In this document: piece after piece, positions 16,373 to 24,783 of the stretch
Numbering within the stretch: the first letter of the stretch is position 1
How the letters are laid out: each line of letters opens with the position of its first letter
Assembly: GCF_947331435.1 (NCBI RefSeq)
Contig: NZ_CAMZOF010000010.1
Span: 1-64,000 of the forward strand
DNA length: 64,000 bases
Direction of reading: 5' to 3'
Source: Pelagibius sp. Alg239-R121
GTDB lineage: Bacteria; Pseudomonadota; Alphaproteobacteria; Kiloniellales; Kiloniellaceae
Program-made: the position numbers and the translations under genes
The notes under the pieces: generated by a model
Databases searched by the model: none
Seen by the model: the letters and a program-made list of their open reading frames with translations, nothing else
What the model was told of the DNA's origin: nothing

Positions 16373-17250
16373 CAGCTCAATCGTTCTCCAACGGAAACCG
16401 GCAGATCGGCCTGGCACTTCAACGCCGTGCCGTCTCCGCAGGCCACATCGAACCAGCCTTCTCCGTTACAGGTCAATATCTGACCCGGTACGGCATCCGA
16501 TACCGGATGACGATCGTTCAGAGAAGCCTGCCTGATTCTGATTTCGCCGCCGTCGGGCCGCTTAGCAAAGGCCGAGGGCAAAGGTGCTGGGAGAGCCCGA
16601 ATCAGATTAAACAACGACCGTGCGCTGACCGACCAGTCGATCCGGCCATCGTCGGCCGACCGCCGCGGTGCGTAGGAGCCAGGCCCCGTCTGTTGCCGAA
16701 CCTCGGGCAGTTTGCCCTTTACGGAAAGAAAATCGAAAACCTCCACTGCCAACCGGGCCGAAAGCCGGTCCAGATCCTCGGTCAGGCTCCAAAGATCGTG
16801 ACGTTCCTCAATCGGGATGGCCTGCGTGGCGAGGATCCCGCCGGTATCCACCCCGGGGTCGATCCGGTGTAGCGTCACACCGGTTTCACGCTCGTCATTG
16901 ATCAGTGCCCAGGAGACCGGATGGACACCGCGATAGGCGGGCAGCAGAGAAGAATGAACGTTGATCGCACCAAGCCGGGGGGCGTCGAAAACTTCGTGAT
17001 CAAGCAGATTGAAGCGGCAGACAAGCAGCAAGTCCAGCTCACGCAGGCGCCCGGTCACAGATTTCAGATCACTGCTGGTAACGCATTCAACGCCATGACC
17101 ACTGCACCAGGCCTGAAGGTCGTGCCGGTCCTGATCAGGCGCCTCGGGCATGCATGCCGCGAAGACCGGGACAAAGCCCCGGTCTTTGAGTGCCGTGAGA
17201 ACCTCAATGGCTTGAGGCTTACAGCCTGCGAAGGCCCAGCGGGGTGTCAC
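16372..17250 (-). CDS. Sugar N-formyltransferase (Fmt-like)
   Basis: A 292-aa enzyme of the N10-formyltetrahydrofolate-dependent formyltransferase family. The catalytic triad is visible as N97 and H99 in INVHSSLLPAYRG and D135 in GVDTGG. The C-terminal part has the OB-like domain seen in methionyl-tRNA formyltransferase, but the location among sugar genes suggests an amino-sugar substrate, as in the FdtF/VioF/WlaRD group. The GTG at 17250 overlaps the upstream stop (GTGA) and places the start where family homology begins; ATG 17283 is an alternative. Product would be an N-formylated sugar nucleotide (inference). Confidence 0.82.
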   Translation of the reverse strand: MTPRWAFAGCKPQAIEVLTALKDRGFVPVFAACMPEAPDQDRHDLQAWCSGHGVECVTSSDLKSVTGRLRELDLLLVCRFNLLDHEVFDAPRLGAINVHSSLLPAYRGVHPVSWALINDERETGVTLHRIDPGVDTGGILATQAIPIEERHDLWSLTEDLDRLSARLAVEVFDFLSVKGKLPEVRQQTGPGSYAPRRSADDGRIDWSVSARSLFNLIRALPAPLPSAFAKRPDGGEIRIRQASLNDRHPVSDAVPGQILTCNGEGWFDVACGDGTALKCQADLPVSVGERLS

Positions 17251-18701
17251 GCCACACGTTTCTTGGCTTTGAACTTCTTCCATTCCCAATCCTGCGGGAA
17301 GGTCGCGTACTGCGGCCGGATATGGTCTGTGATATCGGGATGGGATTTCCGGTCAAGCACTGCCTGAATGTTCTTGCTGTCGAGGTCGACATGGTACTCC
17401 AGCCAGAACCAGAACCGCCCCATGTCACGGGTGAAGTCGACATGCTGATCCGCCTGCCCTACCCACTGGACGATGTTCCACATTAACTTGCCCTGAAGAA
17501 TGCCGGCCCAGATGTGCTCCGGCACGTAAAGTGTCTGCTGCACGGGTGCGTCATCAATCCAGTCAAAGGCGAAGCCGTCTTCCGGGTTGGCTTTGAGCAC
17601 GAAACTGAAGTTCGACTTATCGCCCTCGATGAAAAGGCGGAAGCGTGCCGTGAAATCGATGTAATCCTTGGACATCCACTTCTGGACGACATTGCAACGC
17701 CACTGTGTCCTGGCTCTGAGGTCTTCGAGATCGACATCCTGCAGCCAGCTGTTGAGCGCATCGACCTTGGGCTGGAACGTCTCTTTGATCTTGCTGACTT
17801 CGCCCAGCATGTCGTCCCAATCGATTTCCGGATGGTTGCGCTTCACGCCACCGCTCATGGTCCAGGTATCCGAAGGATAAAGAACCACCACTTCCGTACC
17901 GCTATCAGGATAGTCCTGCTCGATCATTTCCCAGAATAGCTTCAGGGTCGTGCGATTAGCCCAGTTGTTGTGGAAATACTTGTCGTCGAGCCAGCAAAAA
18001 TCGCCTGCGAAGGGAGCAATGCGCCCGGGCGTCACGAAGTCCATCAGACGGCGCTGGTCGCGGAACGCGACTTTACGTTTCTGCGCAGCTTCGCGCATTT
18101 CCGCCTCGTCCATCCGGAAGCAGCCTGGGAACATGGTCACGCCGCCGGACTGGATGAAGCCGATATCCACCTTCGGCCAGCGCGCCTTAATGTCCTTGCA
18201 GAGCTCCTCGTCGTTGACGTTGTCGTTCATGTTCAACAAGGTGCAATCGGGGTGCTCGATAACGAAACCGCTGTTTTCCCAATCCTGATCCCGTGTCTTG
18301 GCAGAAGGCACGACGGTAAAGGGCGTCACGTCACCGAGTTGGATGGTTTCCCAGGAGTGCAGTTTTTTGATCCTGTGAAAACCGAGTTCGCGCATCACTC
18401 GTTCAACGGTCAGCGCGCGCATTCCGGGATGCTCATTGTAGGCGGGTAAAAAGACCTGCACGTCGCGGTCGATGTAATCGATCGACGGGATGTGAAAATG
18501 ATCTTCGTGGGAGTGCGTGATGTAGAGATAGTCGACGTCACGCGCCACTTCCTCGGGCGGCACGGCGGCCGCTGGGAATTTCCAGGTGCTCAGATTGTAG
18601 ACCGGCTCGTTCAGGAACCAGGGATCACATAAGAAAGTGCCGAAATCACCGCGTATCTTCAGGGTCGCATGAGAAATAAATTCTACTTCGAGTTCACTCA
18701 T
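17247..18701 (-). CDS. Metallo-beta-lactamase-fold protein, CMAH-like
   Basis: A 484-aa protein with an N-terminal metallo-hydrolase fold. The metal motif is THSHEDHFH (H63, H65, D67, H68). The N-terminal two thirds resembles the non-Rieske part of CMP-N-acetylneuraminate hydroxylase and UlaG-like lactonases. I see no Rieske CxH...CxxH cluster, so it is unlikely to be a true hydroxylase alone. The C-terminal 130 residues look like a separate SCP2-like domain with many Trp and Asp. It heads an overlapping set with the formyltransferase and acyltransferase. Exact reaction unknown. Confidence 0.72.
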   Translation of the reverse strand: MSELEVEFISHATLKIRGDFGTFLCDPWFLNEPVYNLSTWKFPAAAVPPEEVARDVDYLYITHSHEDHFHIPSIDYIDRDVQVFLPAYNEHPGMRALTVERVMRELGFHRIKKLHSWETIQLGDVTPFTVVPSAKTRDQDWENSGFVIEHPDCTLLNMNDNVNDEELCKDIKARWPKVDIGFIQSGGVTMFPGCFRMDEAEMREAAQKRKVAFRDQRRLMDFVTPGRIAPFAGDFCWLDDKYFHNNWANRTTLKLFWEMIEQDYPDSGTEVVVLYPSDTWTMSGGVKRNHPEIDWDDMLGEVSKIKETFQPKVDALNSWLQDVDLEDLRARTQWRCNVVQKWMSKDYIDFTARFRLFIEGDKSNFSFVLKANPEDGFAFDWIDDAPVQQTLYVPEHIWAGILQGKLMWNIVQWVGQADQHVDFTRDMGRFWFWLEYHVDLDSKNIQAVLDRKSHPDITDHIRPQYATFPQDWEWKKFKAKKRVA

Positions 18702-18860
18702 TGGCTGACTTGCCCTCTTGAGATGGAGTACAGCCGGCTTCCACAGGCCGGCAAGAGAACCGCGGGATCGTTCCGTTGAGCATTAGATAACATTCATAGT
18801 TAATAAAGACTTACAGGATTGAACTCTGTACGCCGGTGCTGCCGTTGAACAGCCGTGCCG

Positions 18861-19721
18861 TCAACCTTTGTCCTCAAGACAACGGTTAACCTGCGCCGGG
18901 CGCGGGAAACAGGGATGAATCAGTTTTTCAGGTGCCGCATAGGAAAAAGGATTGAGAAAGGACCGCTCGACGAAGCTGGCTTCGAGCGCGTTGTTGTAGC
19001 GGAAGTTCACCGTCAGCCGCGTCGTGTCGGTCGCGTTCGAGCCGGAGCGGTGCACCAGAAAAGACGAGAAGAACAGGACTGAGCCGAGTGGAACCTCGAC
19101 CTCGACGAAATCTTCGTCGCGCACGGCATCATGACTGAGCGCCAGCGGATAGTCGGCTTCGTCATCGCGGGCGAATGGCAGGAGGCCATCTCGATGGCTG
19201 CCCGGTACGACCTGCAGGCGGCCCATTTCAGGCGTGACCTCCACCAACGGCAACCAGGCGACCGCACCATCGAGGCTGCCCTGCATATTCGACCATTCCT
19301 GATGGGCCGGCAGACGGTGGTAACGTTCTGTCTTGGCCAGGCGTCTGGAGTGGAACCACATCAAGGGCCGCGCGCAAATCGATGGAAACGCCAGGCCGAG
19401 TTCCTTGAGCTGGTCGACGATCGGAGTAGAGGTGCCCAGCCGGTGGAGACTGACAAGATGATTACAAAGCTTTGCAGCGCCGAGATAACCGTCGAAATCG
19501 TTCTCGAACAGCCACTGCAGCGTCTCATCAAGGCTACCGGTTCCAGCCTTCCGTTCGGATAACGCCAGACGCGCAGAAAAAACGGCAGCAACATCGTCTC
19601 TCAAGGCCGCAAGCTCAGTGCGGTCGATAAGACCCGGCAGGATCACGAAGCCCTGATCGGCGAAGGCTTTCTGTAGAGACGAAGGGCCTGCGGGGCCGTT
19701 ATCGTGGGCGAACGCCATCAC
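18861..19721 (-). CDS. Phytanoyl-CoA dioxygenase (PhyH)-family protein
   Basis: A 286-aa non-haem Fe(II)/2-oxoglutarate oxygenase. The facial triad is visible as H140 and E142 in LPAHQEW and H224 in FLVHRSG, with R235 likely to hold 2-oxoglutarate. A glutamate in place of the usual aspartate is uncommon in this family, where the motif is normally HxD. Bacterial PhyH proteins hydroxylate small molecules or sugar intermediates. It overlaps the methyltransferase gene upstream (ATGA), so the two are coupled. Start could also be the second methionine. Confidence 0.8.
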   Translation of the reverse strand: MMAFAHDNGPAGPSSLQKAFADQGFVILPGLIDRTELAALRDDVAAVFSARLALSERKAGTGSLDETLQWLFENDFDGYLGAAKLCNHLVSLHRLGTSTPIVDQLKELGLAFPSICARPLMWFHSRRLAKTERYHRLPAHQEWSNMQGSLDGAVAWLPLVEVTPEMGRLQVVPGSHRDGLLPFARDDEADYPLALSHDAVRDEDFVEVEVPLGSVLFFSSFLVHRSGSNATDTTRLTVNFRYNNALEASFVERSFLNPFSYAAPEKLIHPCFPRPAQVNRCLEDKG

Positions 19722-20512
19722 CTCGCCTCATCCTTGATGAAGTAAGCATAGGGCACCGTCGAAAAAGGAAATTTTTTCATCTTTGGCACGCCGCCCTTGT
19801 CTGAAAAGTACTCCTCGATCGCCTCGGCTTCACCCTGCCACGGCGGCATACCGAAACCGTTGAAGGCAACGACGCCGCCGGGGATGACCAAGGGATAGAG
19901 ATGTTTGAGGCCGGCAATGGTCGGTTCGTAAAGGCCGATGTCGAAGTAGAGCAGGCTCAGGCGCGTCCCGAGATTTTCGGATGCAAAGCGCGGGACGGTC
20001 TTTGATATCTCGCCATCGATGATGCGACAGCGTTCGACACCGGGCAGAAGGTTATCCTGATTGTGGAGATCGACCAGGCCATGCGCCAGTTCGCCATCGG
20101 AAACCATGGTGCCGAGGACACGTTCGACCCAGGGCTGCGCGTCTCCGTCACGCTCTTGGTAAGCGGCATAGCCCTCAAAATGATCGAAGCCGAAAGCCTT
20201 ACGCGTCCTGTCTCCCGGGCAGAAGGTTTCCAGAAGGTTGGCCCAGGTAAAGAGCCCCGCGCCTCGGAACACCCCAAGCTCGGCAACAGAACCCGGCATA
20301 TCGGCGATCAGCTTGAACAGTTCGTAATGACCGAGCATACGCGGCAGATCCCGGCGCTGAATGAACGCCGGATAGCTCTTGAGGACATCACGGATCGACA
20401 GTCCCGCGCCCGTGATCAGGCTCTCGAGTTTTTCCCAATGGGCGCTGTCCCGTGCGTCGTAGTCGGTCCGGACGTTGCCGCCAACGCGGTCTTCATAGGT
20501 TTGATCAGTCAT
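19718..20512 (-). CDS. TylF/macrocin-type O-methyltransferase
   Basis: A 264-aa SAM-dependent methyltransferase of the TylF/NovP family that methylates sugar hydroxyls. Motif I is SVAELGVFRGAG (75-86). YFDIGLYEPTIAGLKHLYPL (189-208) is the family signature. In TylF/NovP proteins two adjacent aspartates bind the metal after the strand VVIxD; here that place reads VVAFNGFG (N218, G219), so part of the metal site is missing. The enzyme may be altered or inactive, or use a different ligand set. Coupled to the PhyH gene downstream. Confidence 0.78.
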   Translation of the reverse strand: MTDQTYEDRVGGNVRTDYDARDSAHWEKLESLITGAGLSIRDVLKSYPAFIQRRDLPRMLGHYELFKLIADMPGSVAELGVFRGAGLFTWANLLETFCPGDRTRKAFGFDHFEGYAAYQERDGDAQPWVERVLGTMVSDGELAHGLVDLHNQDNLLPGVERCRIIDGEISKTVPRFASENLGTRLSLLYFDIGLYEPTIAGLKHLYPLVIPGGVVAFNGFGMPPWQGEAEAIEEYFSDKGGVPKMKKFPFSTVPYAYFIKDEAR

Positions 20513-20561
20513 ACCAAAGACTTAGCTCACTGAAGCTTATATATGGTTAACAGAATGCCAA

Positions 20562-21227
20562 TTAGGCGGCTTGAGGCAGGCTTTGACGTACGATCTCTGC
20601 CGCAAGCTGCTCTGGATCTTCGTGTTGCAACCGGTGCAGAATGCTGCCGAAGTCACCCTCGTAGGGTGCAAGAAAGGTCAGCTCCAGCGACTGCTGTCGG
20701 AAGGCCTCTTCCTGGTAGAGGGCCCTGCCCCCCGGCGCATTGACATAAGACAGGCCGCCGAGTTGTTTGACGATCTCAATAATCCGGTCTTGTCCCTTCA
20801 ACTCATCCGGCAAGTTCAGATCGCTCGATCTGATGAACTCGGACTTCAAGCCAAGCAAGCGGCACGTCATGATGAGTGACTCCGCCAGCCAGGACGCCAG
20901 GGATCCCTCGGCGGCATGCAGATGCGCGACCAGGGGAACCGTTTGATCCCGCAGATCCGGAAAGCGTTGGGCTGCCGTCTCAATTCGTGTCCGCGTGTCG
21001 TCGGAAAACCGCATAGCAGAAATTGCCGTATCTTGCGGCGCTTTCTCCAAGGGCAAGGTGAACCACTGCTGTTGACCCGCTGCGTCCGGCAATTTATTTC
21101 GATGCACCCAGCCGCGCCGCGGGAACTGCACGCAGTCATAGATGACGAAGATGTCGCTCGCGGCGGCCAGCCGGAAGTATCCGGCGTAAGGTGCGAAGTA
21201 AGGCTGCATAATCGCAATCCGGGTCAA
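20562..21227 (-). CDS. WbqC-family protein
   Basis: A 221-aa protein with the WbqC signature IAIMQPYFAPYAGYF (residues 4-18) and FPRRGWVHRNKL. WbqC proteins are found in O-antigen and glycan clusters and are thought to act in sugar modification, but the reaction is not established. It is downstream of the TPR glycosyltransferase gene and separated from it by the 16-base tandem repeats (21279-21336). This gene supports a glycan-modification role for the whole cluster. Confidence 0.85.
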   Translation of the reverse strand: MTRIAIMQPYFAPYAGYFRLAAASDIFVIYDCVQFPRRGWVHRNKLPDAAGQQQWFTLPLEKAPQDTAISAMRFSDDTRTRIETAAQRFPDLRDQTVPLVAHLHAAEGSLASWLAESLIMTCRLLGLKSEFIRSSDLNLPDELKGQDRIIEIVKQLGGLSYVNAPGGRALYQEEAFRQQSLELTFLAPYEGDFGSILHRLQHEDPEQLAAEIVRQSLPQAA

Positions 21228-21278
21228 AACATGCTGTCCCTATTCGAACGCCCAGGTAATCCGAGATTAACCCTTGAA

Positions 21279-21336
21279 CCTCAAGCACCCTGGTCCTCAA
21301 GCACCCTGGTCCTCAAGCACCCTGGTCCTTAAGCAC
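21279..21336. repeat. 16-bp tandem repeat spanning a stop codon
   Basis: Three full copies and one partial copy of CCTCAAGCACCCTGGT lie head to tail. In the gene direction (minus) the unit reads GGTGCTTRAGGACCAG, and its first nine bases are the last two codons plus stop of the 21329-23776 gene. So the stop region was duplicated into the 3' flank. The copy carrying the functional stop has TAA, the others TGA. Confidence 0.9.
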
Positions 21337-23776
21337 CGCCGCGCTGCTTGCACCAGCGCTGCCAGAGATCCCGGTAGGCGTTTTCCACGTCGCGAGTCAT
21401 GGCGACCGGGTCGGTAATACCGGTCGCAATGAAGCGCTCCCGCAGATCGGCACGTAGTGCAGTCAGTTTCCCAGGATTTTGGGCGAAATCCACAGCCTTG
21501 GCGATGTAGTCCTCAACCGAAGAGGCGATCAAACTTTCCTCCCCAATGGCTTGAAGGATCGCCGACCCGTTTCTCGAAACCCACGACTGCCCTTCCAGGG
21601 CGAGCAAGGGAATGCCCATGAAGAGCGCTTCAAGCGTAGTGGTACCACCGTTGTAAGGAAAGGGATCCAGTGCGAGATCAATGGCACCGTAACAGGCAAG
21701 GTAATCCTTGTGTTGCGAGGGCCCGTCAAAGGTGATGCGGGCGGGATCTATCCCACGTGCCTCAAACGCGGACCTGCTGGCTTCAACCGACTTTTCATTG
21801 CGATAGGCATGTGATTTGAGGACCAGTCTTGTGTCGGGCGCGGCCTGTAGCACTTCGCTCCAGGCATCCACAGCGGTCGCGCCTACCTTGATGACATTGT
21901 TGAAACACCCGAAGGTCACATAGCCATTTCGCTCAAAAGGAACACCGACGAGTTCAGGCGGATCGGATGGCGCTCTAAAGGTCGTTGGCACCCGCGGCAA
22001 GTAGTAGATCTCTTCGCTGAAGTAGGCTTCAGATCCGGGCGGCACATAATTCGGCGTGGTGAAGATGTAATCCATGTTCTTCAAGCCGGTGGTGTTGGCG
22101 TAGCCGATCCAGCTGGCCTGAATCGGAGCCGGTTTGAAGCCAAATACTGGGAGCCGGTTGTTGCCCGTATGTCCCGCCAGGTCGACCAGAACATCGATGC
22201 CGTCCGCGCGTATTTTCTGCGCGACTTCGACATGATTCCGGTCAACGGTGGAATACCAGTGATCGAAGTAACCCTTAAGACGCTCAGTGATAGGGTCGGG
22301 ATTATGAACTTCCGCATAAGCGAAAAGCTCAACCTGATCCCGGTCGTGCGCCTTCAGAATTTCCTCAAAAAAGGTCACGACAACATGCTGCCTCAAGTCA
22401 GGCGAAACATATCCGATTTTCAAGGGACGGTCTGGGTCCGGAGGGTTCGTGAAATTTGAATCATCGTATTCACGGTCCCAAATCTCGCCGAATTCAAAGT
22501 GTTGCTGTGCGATCTCCTCCAATGAGATGTTCGGCACATAGGTCGTTGAATAGAGCTTATTGGAGTGTGCCAGGCTAAAAGTTGGAATTGCCTTGATCGC
22601 ATTGTCGAAACAGTCGATCGCCGTCTCGAGCTGCCCCAACAGGATATGCGTCATGCCAGCATTGTTATAGGCAATCCCGTCCTCCGGATCACGTTCCAGC
22701 GCCATGTTGTACGCCTTCAGCGCCTGATCGAGTTGACCGTTTTCCGAAAGGGTCAGTCCAATCTCACGATAGGGTTCGGCCAGTTTGGGTGCCAGCTTGA
22801 TTGCGGTGTTCAGGGCATCGATTGATTCAAGTTTCTTGCCCCGAGATCTGAGGATCTTACCCAGGATGCAATAGGCTGCCGAGGAATCGGGCGATATCTC
22901 GATGCCCTTACGCGCTTCTTCTTCGGCGCGTTCGGTATCGCCGAAGGCGTAATACATTGCGCCCATATTGTTGTGAGCGTCGCCGAAGCCCGGCTTTATC
23001 TCCGAAGCCCGCGCAAAACAGCTCATGGCGTGGTCGAGAAAACCCTCGCGACGCCACGCGACGCCGATATTGTTGTAGGCCTCCGCATTTTGCGGATCAA
23101 TTGCCAGAGCCTGCTTAAAGGCGGATTTTGCCTCTTGATAGTCGTTGCGATCGAGCAGGATCGCACCGATGTTCAGATGCGCGTCGGCGTATTCTGGGTT
23201 CAACTCCAACGCCCGGCGGTAGGCCGCCATCGCGCCTTCTGCATCGCCCTTCGACTTTGAGGCTCGTCCCAGATTGAGGTGTGCCTCGATTGACTTGGGA
23301 GAGAGCTTGATGAGTTTGCTGAAAGTCGACGCCGCGCGATCGAACTGCTCAAGGTCCAAATATACGTTGCCCAGATTGAGATGCGCCGGAACGAAACGTT
23401 TATCGCCTTTGATCGACTGGTTATAGGCCTTGGCGGCTTCCTTTAATTTACCCTGTTCCTGGAGCGCAACCCCCAGATTAAAGTGACCTTCTGCAAACTT
23501 GGGCTGTTTACGCAACGCTTTGGTCAGAAACTCCTCTGCCGCATCCTGCACTCCGTTCTGCAGGTAAAGGACGCCTAAGTAATAAAGCGCATCGATCTGC
23601 CCCGGCTGCACGGCAAGTGCCTGCTGGTACAGGCTTTCAGCTTCTCGGATCCGGCCGGCTTGATGATGCTGAAATGCAAGCTCGATTGACTGCTTCGCCA
23701 GATCAGTGCGTTGCGGCACAGCAGTCGCCTGCCCCACAGGGGTCGCAGCAGCTGCACCTTGAAATTTCCCGGCCAT
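21329..23776 (-). CDS. TPR protein with SPINDLY/OGT-type glycosyltransferase domain
   Basis: An 815-aa protein. About twelve 34-residue tetratricopeptide repeats fill residues 25-430, with the pattern A...YNNIGVA/HLNLG. The C-terminal half (about 450-810) is a GT41 catalytic domain, with KIGYVSPDLRQHVV, DVLVDLAGHTGNNRLPVFGFKPAPIQASWIGYANTTGL and FGCFNNVIKV...W. GT41 enzymes add GlcNAc or other sugars to Ser/Thr of proteins. It adjoins the flagellin-linked modification cluster and precedes the fliS operon, so flagellin is the likely acceptor (inference). ATG 23776 has GAAGAGGG upstream. Confidence 0.92.
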   Translation of the reverse strand: MAGKFQGAAAATPVGQATAVPQRTDLAKQSIELAFQHHQAGRIREAESLYQQALAVQPGQIDALYYLGVLYLQNGVQDAAEEFLTKALRKQPKFAEGHFNLGVALQEQGKLKEAAKAYNQSIKGDKRFVPAHLNLGNVYLDLEQFDRAASTFSKLIKLSPKSIEAHLNLGRASKSKGDAEGAMAAYRRALELNPEYADAHLNIGAILLDRNDYQEAKSAFKQALAIDPQNAEAYNNIGVAWRREGFLDHAMSCFARASEIKPGFGDAHNNMGAMYYAFGDTERAEEEARKGIEISPDSSAAYCILGKILRSRGKKLESIDALNTAIKLAPKLAEPYREIGLTLSENGQLDQALKAYNMALERDPEDGIAYNNAGMTHILLGQLETAIDCFDNAIKAIPTFSLAHSNKLYSTTYVPNISLEEIAQQHFEFGEIWDREYDDSNFTNPPDPDRPLKIGYVSPDLRQHVVVTFFEEILKAHDRDQVELFAYAEVHNPDPITERLKGYFDHWYSTVDRNHVEVAQKIRADGIDVLVDLAGHTGNNRLPVFGFKPAPIQASWIGYANTTGLKNMDYIFTTPNYVPPGSEAYFSEEIYYLPRVPTTFRAPSDPPELVGVPFERNGYVTFGCFNNVIKVGATAVDAWSEVLQAAPDTRLVLKSHAYRNEKSVEASRSAFEARGIDPARITFDGPSQHKDYLACYGAIDLALDPFPYNGGTTTLEALFMGIPLLALEGQSWVSRNGSAILQAIGEESLIASSVEDYIAKAVDFAQNPGKLTALRADLRERFIATGITDPVAMTRDVENAYRDLWQRWCKQRGGA

Positions 23777-23975
23777 TCAGCCCTCTTCACAGATTTGAGT
23801 CCGTTAAAGCCGCCCAGCGCAGCTCATACAGCGCACAGCAAGGCTAAAACGTCGCAATGATGGTGAAGAGAGTTTGACTAAACAGAGTTAACGAACACTT
23901 TACCGCCGGTTGCCTGTGTCAGTCGATAGCGAGGCCGTCTTATTGCGCCTCTGTCCATGGCGCTTATTTCAACCC

Positions 23976-24022
23976 CGGCAAAGACCGGCGGCGCGCCAGA
24001 AATCGGCAAGGAAAAAATTTCC
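23976..24022. promoter_or_regulatory. Candidate FlbD-type upstream elements of fliS operon
   Basis: Two elements are seen: CGGCAAAGACCGGCG (23976-23990), which shares its first eleven bases with the flagellin sites, and CGGCAAGGAAAAAATTTCCG (24004-24023). They lie about 110-150 bases upstream of the sigma-54 promoter at 24130. Similarity to the flagellin elements is direct; FlbD as the binder is inferred. Confidence 0.6.
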
Positions 24023-24129
24023 GCAGGAGCCATTTGCGACTAGGAAAAGACCGCCTATCCCGCGAACACTTCGCTCGAGCCAATGTATTTTTCCTATAAA
24101 TTACAATAAGTTGTAATATTTTTGTTTTC

Positions 24130-24144
24130 TGGCCCGCGCTTTGC
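24130..24144 (+). promoter_or_regulatory. Sigma-54 promoter of fliS-fliK-flgD-flgE operon
   Basis: TGGCCC-GCGCT-TTGC followed by A matches the -24/-12 consensus at all but one base and has the exact spacing. Transcription should start near 24157, leaving a leader of about 110 bases before the ATG at 24269. Confidence 0.8.
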
Positions 24145-24268
24145 ACAGATTGACCCGAACCAATCCGTCCATACACCGGCAACAGAAGGCGCCGGAATTT
24201 TGCGGAGCGGTATCAGAGGACGAATTCGATTTCGATCGAAAGGTCCGAGACAAGAATGGAGTGAAGCA

Positions 24269-24724
24269 ATGGCACTACCCGCTGCTCAATACAATTACGG
24301 CGAGATCACAGAATCCCGTCCTGGCCGAGTCATGGTCGAGTTGCATGACGAAGCAATCCTGGCTCTTTCCGATGTGCTCGACGCCATCGGCGCACAAGAC
24401 ATCGAAACCAGGTTCAATGAAACCGCGGCCGCAATGCAGGCAGTCACGGCTCTCTATACGATGCTGGATCACGTCAACGGTGGTGAGCTGGCTGCAAATT
24501 TGGGCCGTATCTACAGCACGGTTCTTGCAAATCTGGGCCGGATTTCATTCACCAACGATCCCAGCCTTGCCAGCGAGTCAGTCGAGCTCCTGACCCCCTT
24601 GCGCGACGCTTTTGATGATCTCGACCGGCGAGAGCACGGTGAGCAGGAAAATCTGGATCACGCTCGAAACATCGTTTCCGGCGCCAGGGCAATGTCGCTT
24701 CCGACGGAGGCCAGTGGGGCCTGA
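24269..24724 (+). CDS. fliS: FliS-like flagellar export chaperone
   Basis: A 151-aa mostly helical protein. The region MVELHDEAILALSDVLDAIGAQDIETR to VLANLGRISFTNDPSLASESVELLTPLRDAFDDL fits the FliS pattern of helices that wrap flagellin's C-terminus and prevent early polymerisation. Similarity is weak, so I rely on length, layout and context. ATG 24269 follows GGAGTG; a longer frame begins at 24122 but lies inside the promoter. First gene of the sigma-54 operon. Confidence 0.7.
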   Translation: MALPAAQYNYGEITESRPGRVMVELHDEAILALSDVLDAIGAQDIETRFNETAAAMQAVTALYTMLDHVNGGELAANLGRIYSTVLANLGRISFTNDPSLASESVELLTPLRDAFDDLDRREHGEQENLDHARNIVSGARAMSLPTEASGA

Positions 24725-24783
24725 CCGAAGGATCTTTGCAAGCGAACTTCAGTACCAAAGCAACAGAGAGCAGACGCAAAGCT

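Larger units (their letters stand above)
23777..24268. other. Divergent control region of TPR gene and fliS operon
   Basis: There is no convincing gene in these 492 bases. The right half holds CGGCA-type elements (23976-24022), an AT-rich stretch near 24085-24130 and a sigma-54 promoter (24130-24144) for the fliS operon. I found no clear promoter for the TPR gene. Confidence 0.65.
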
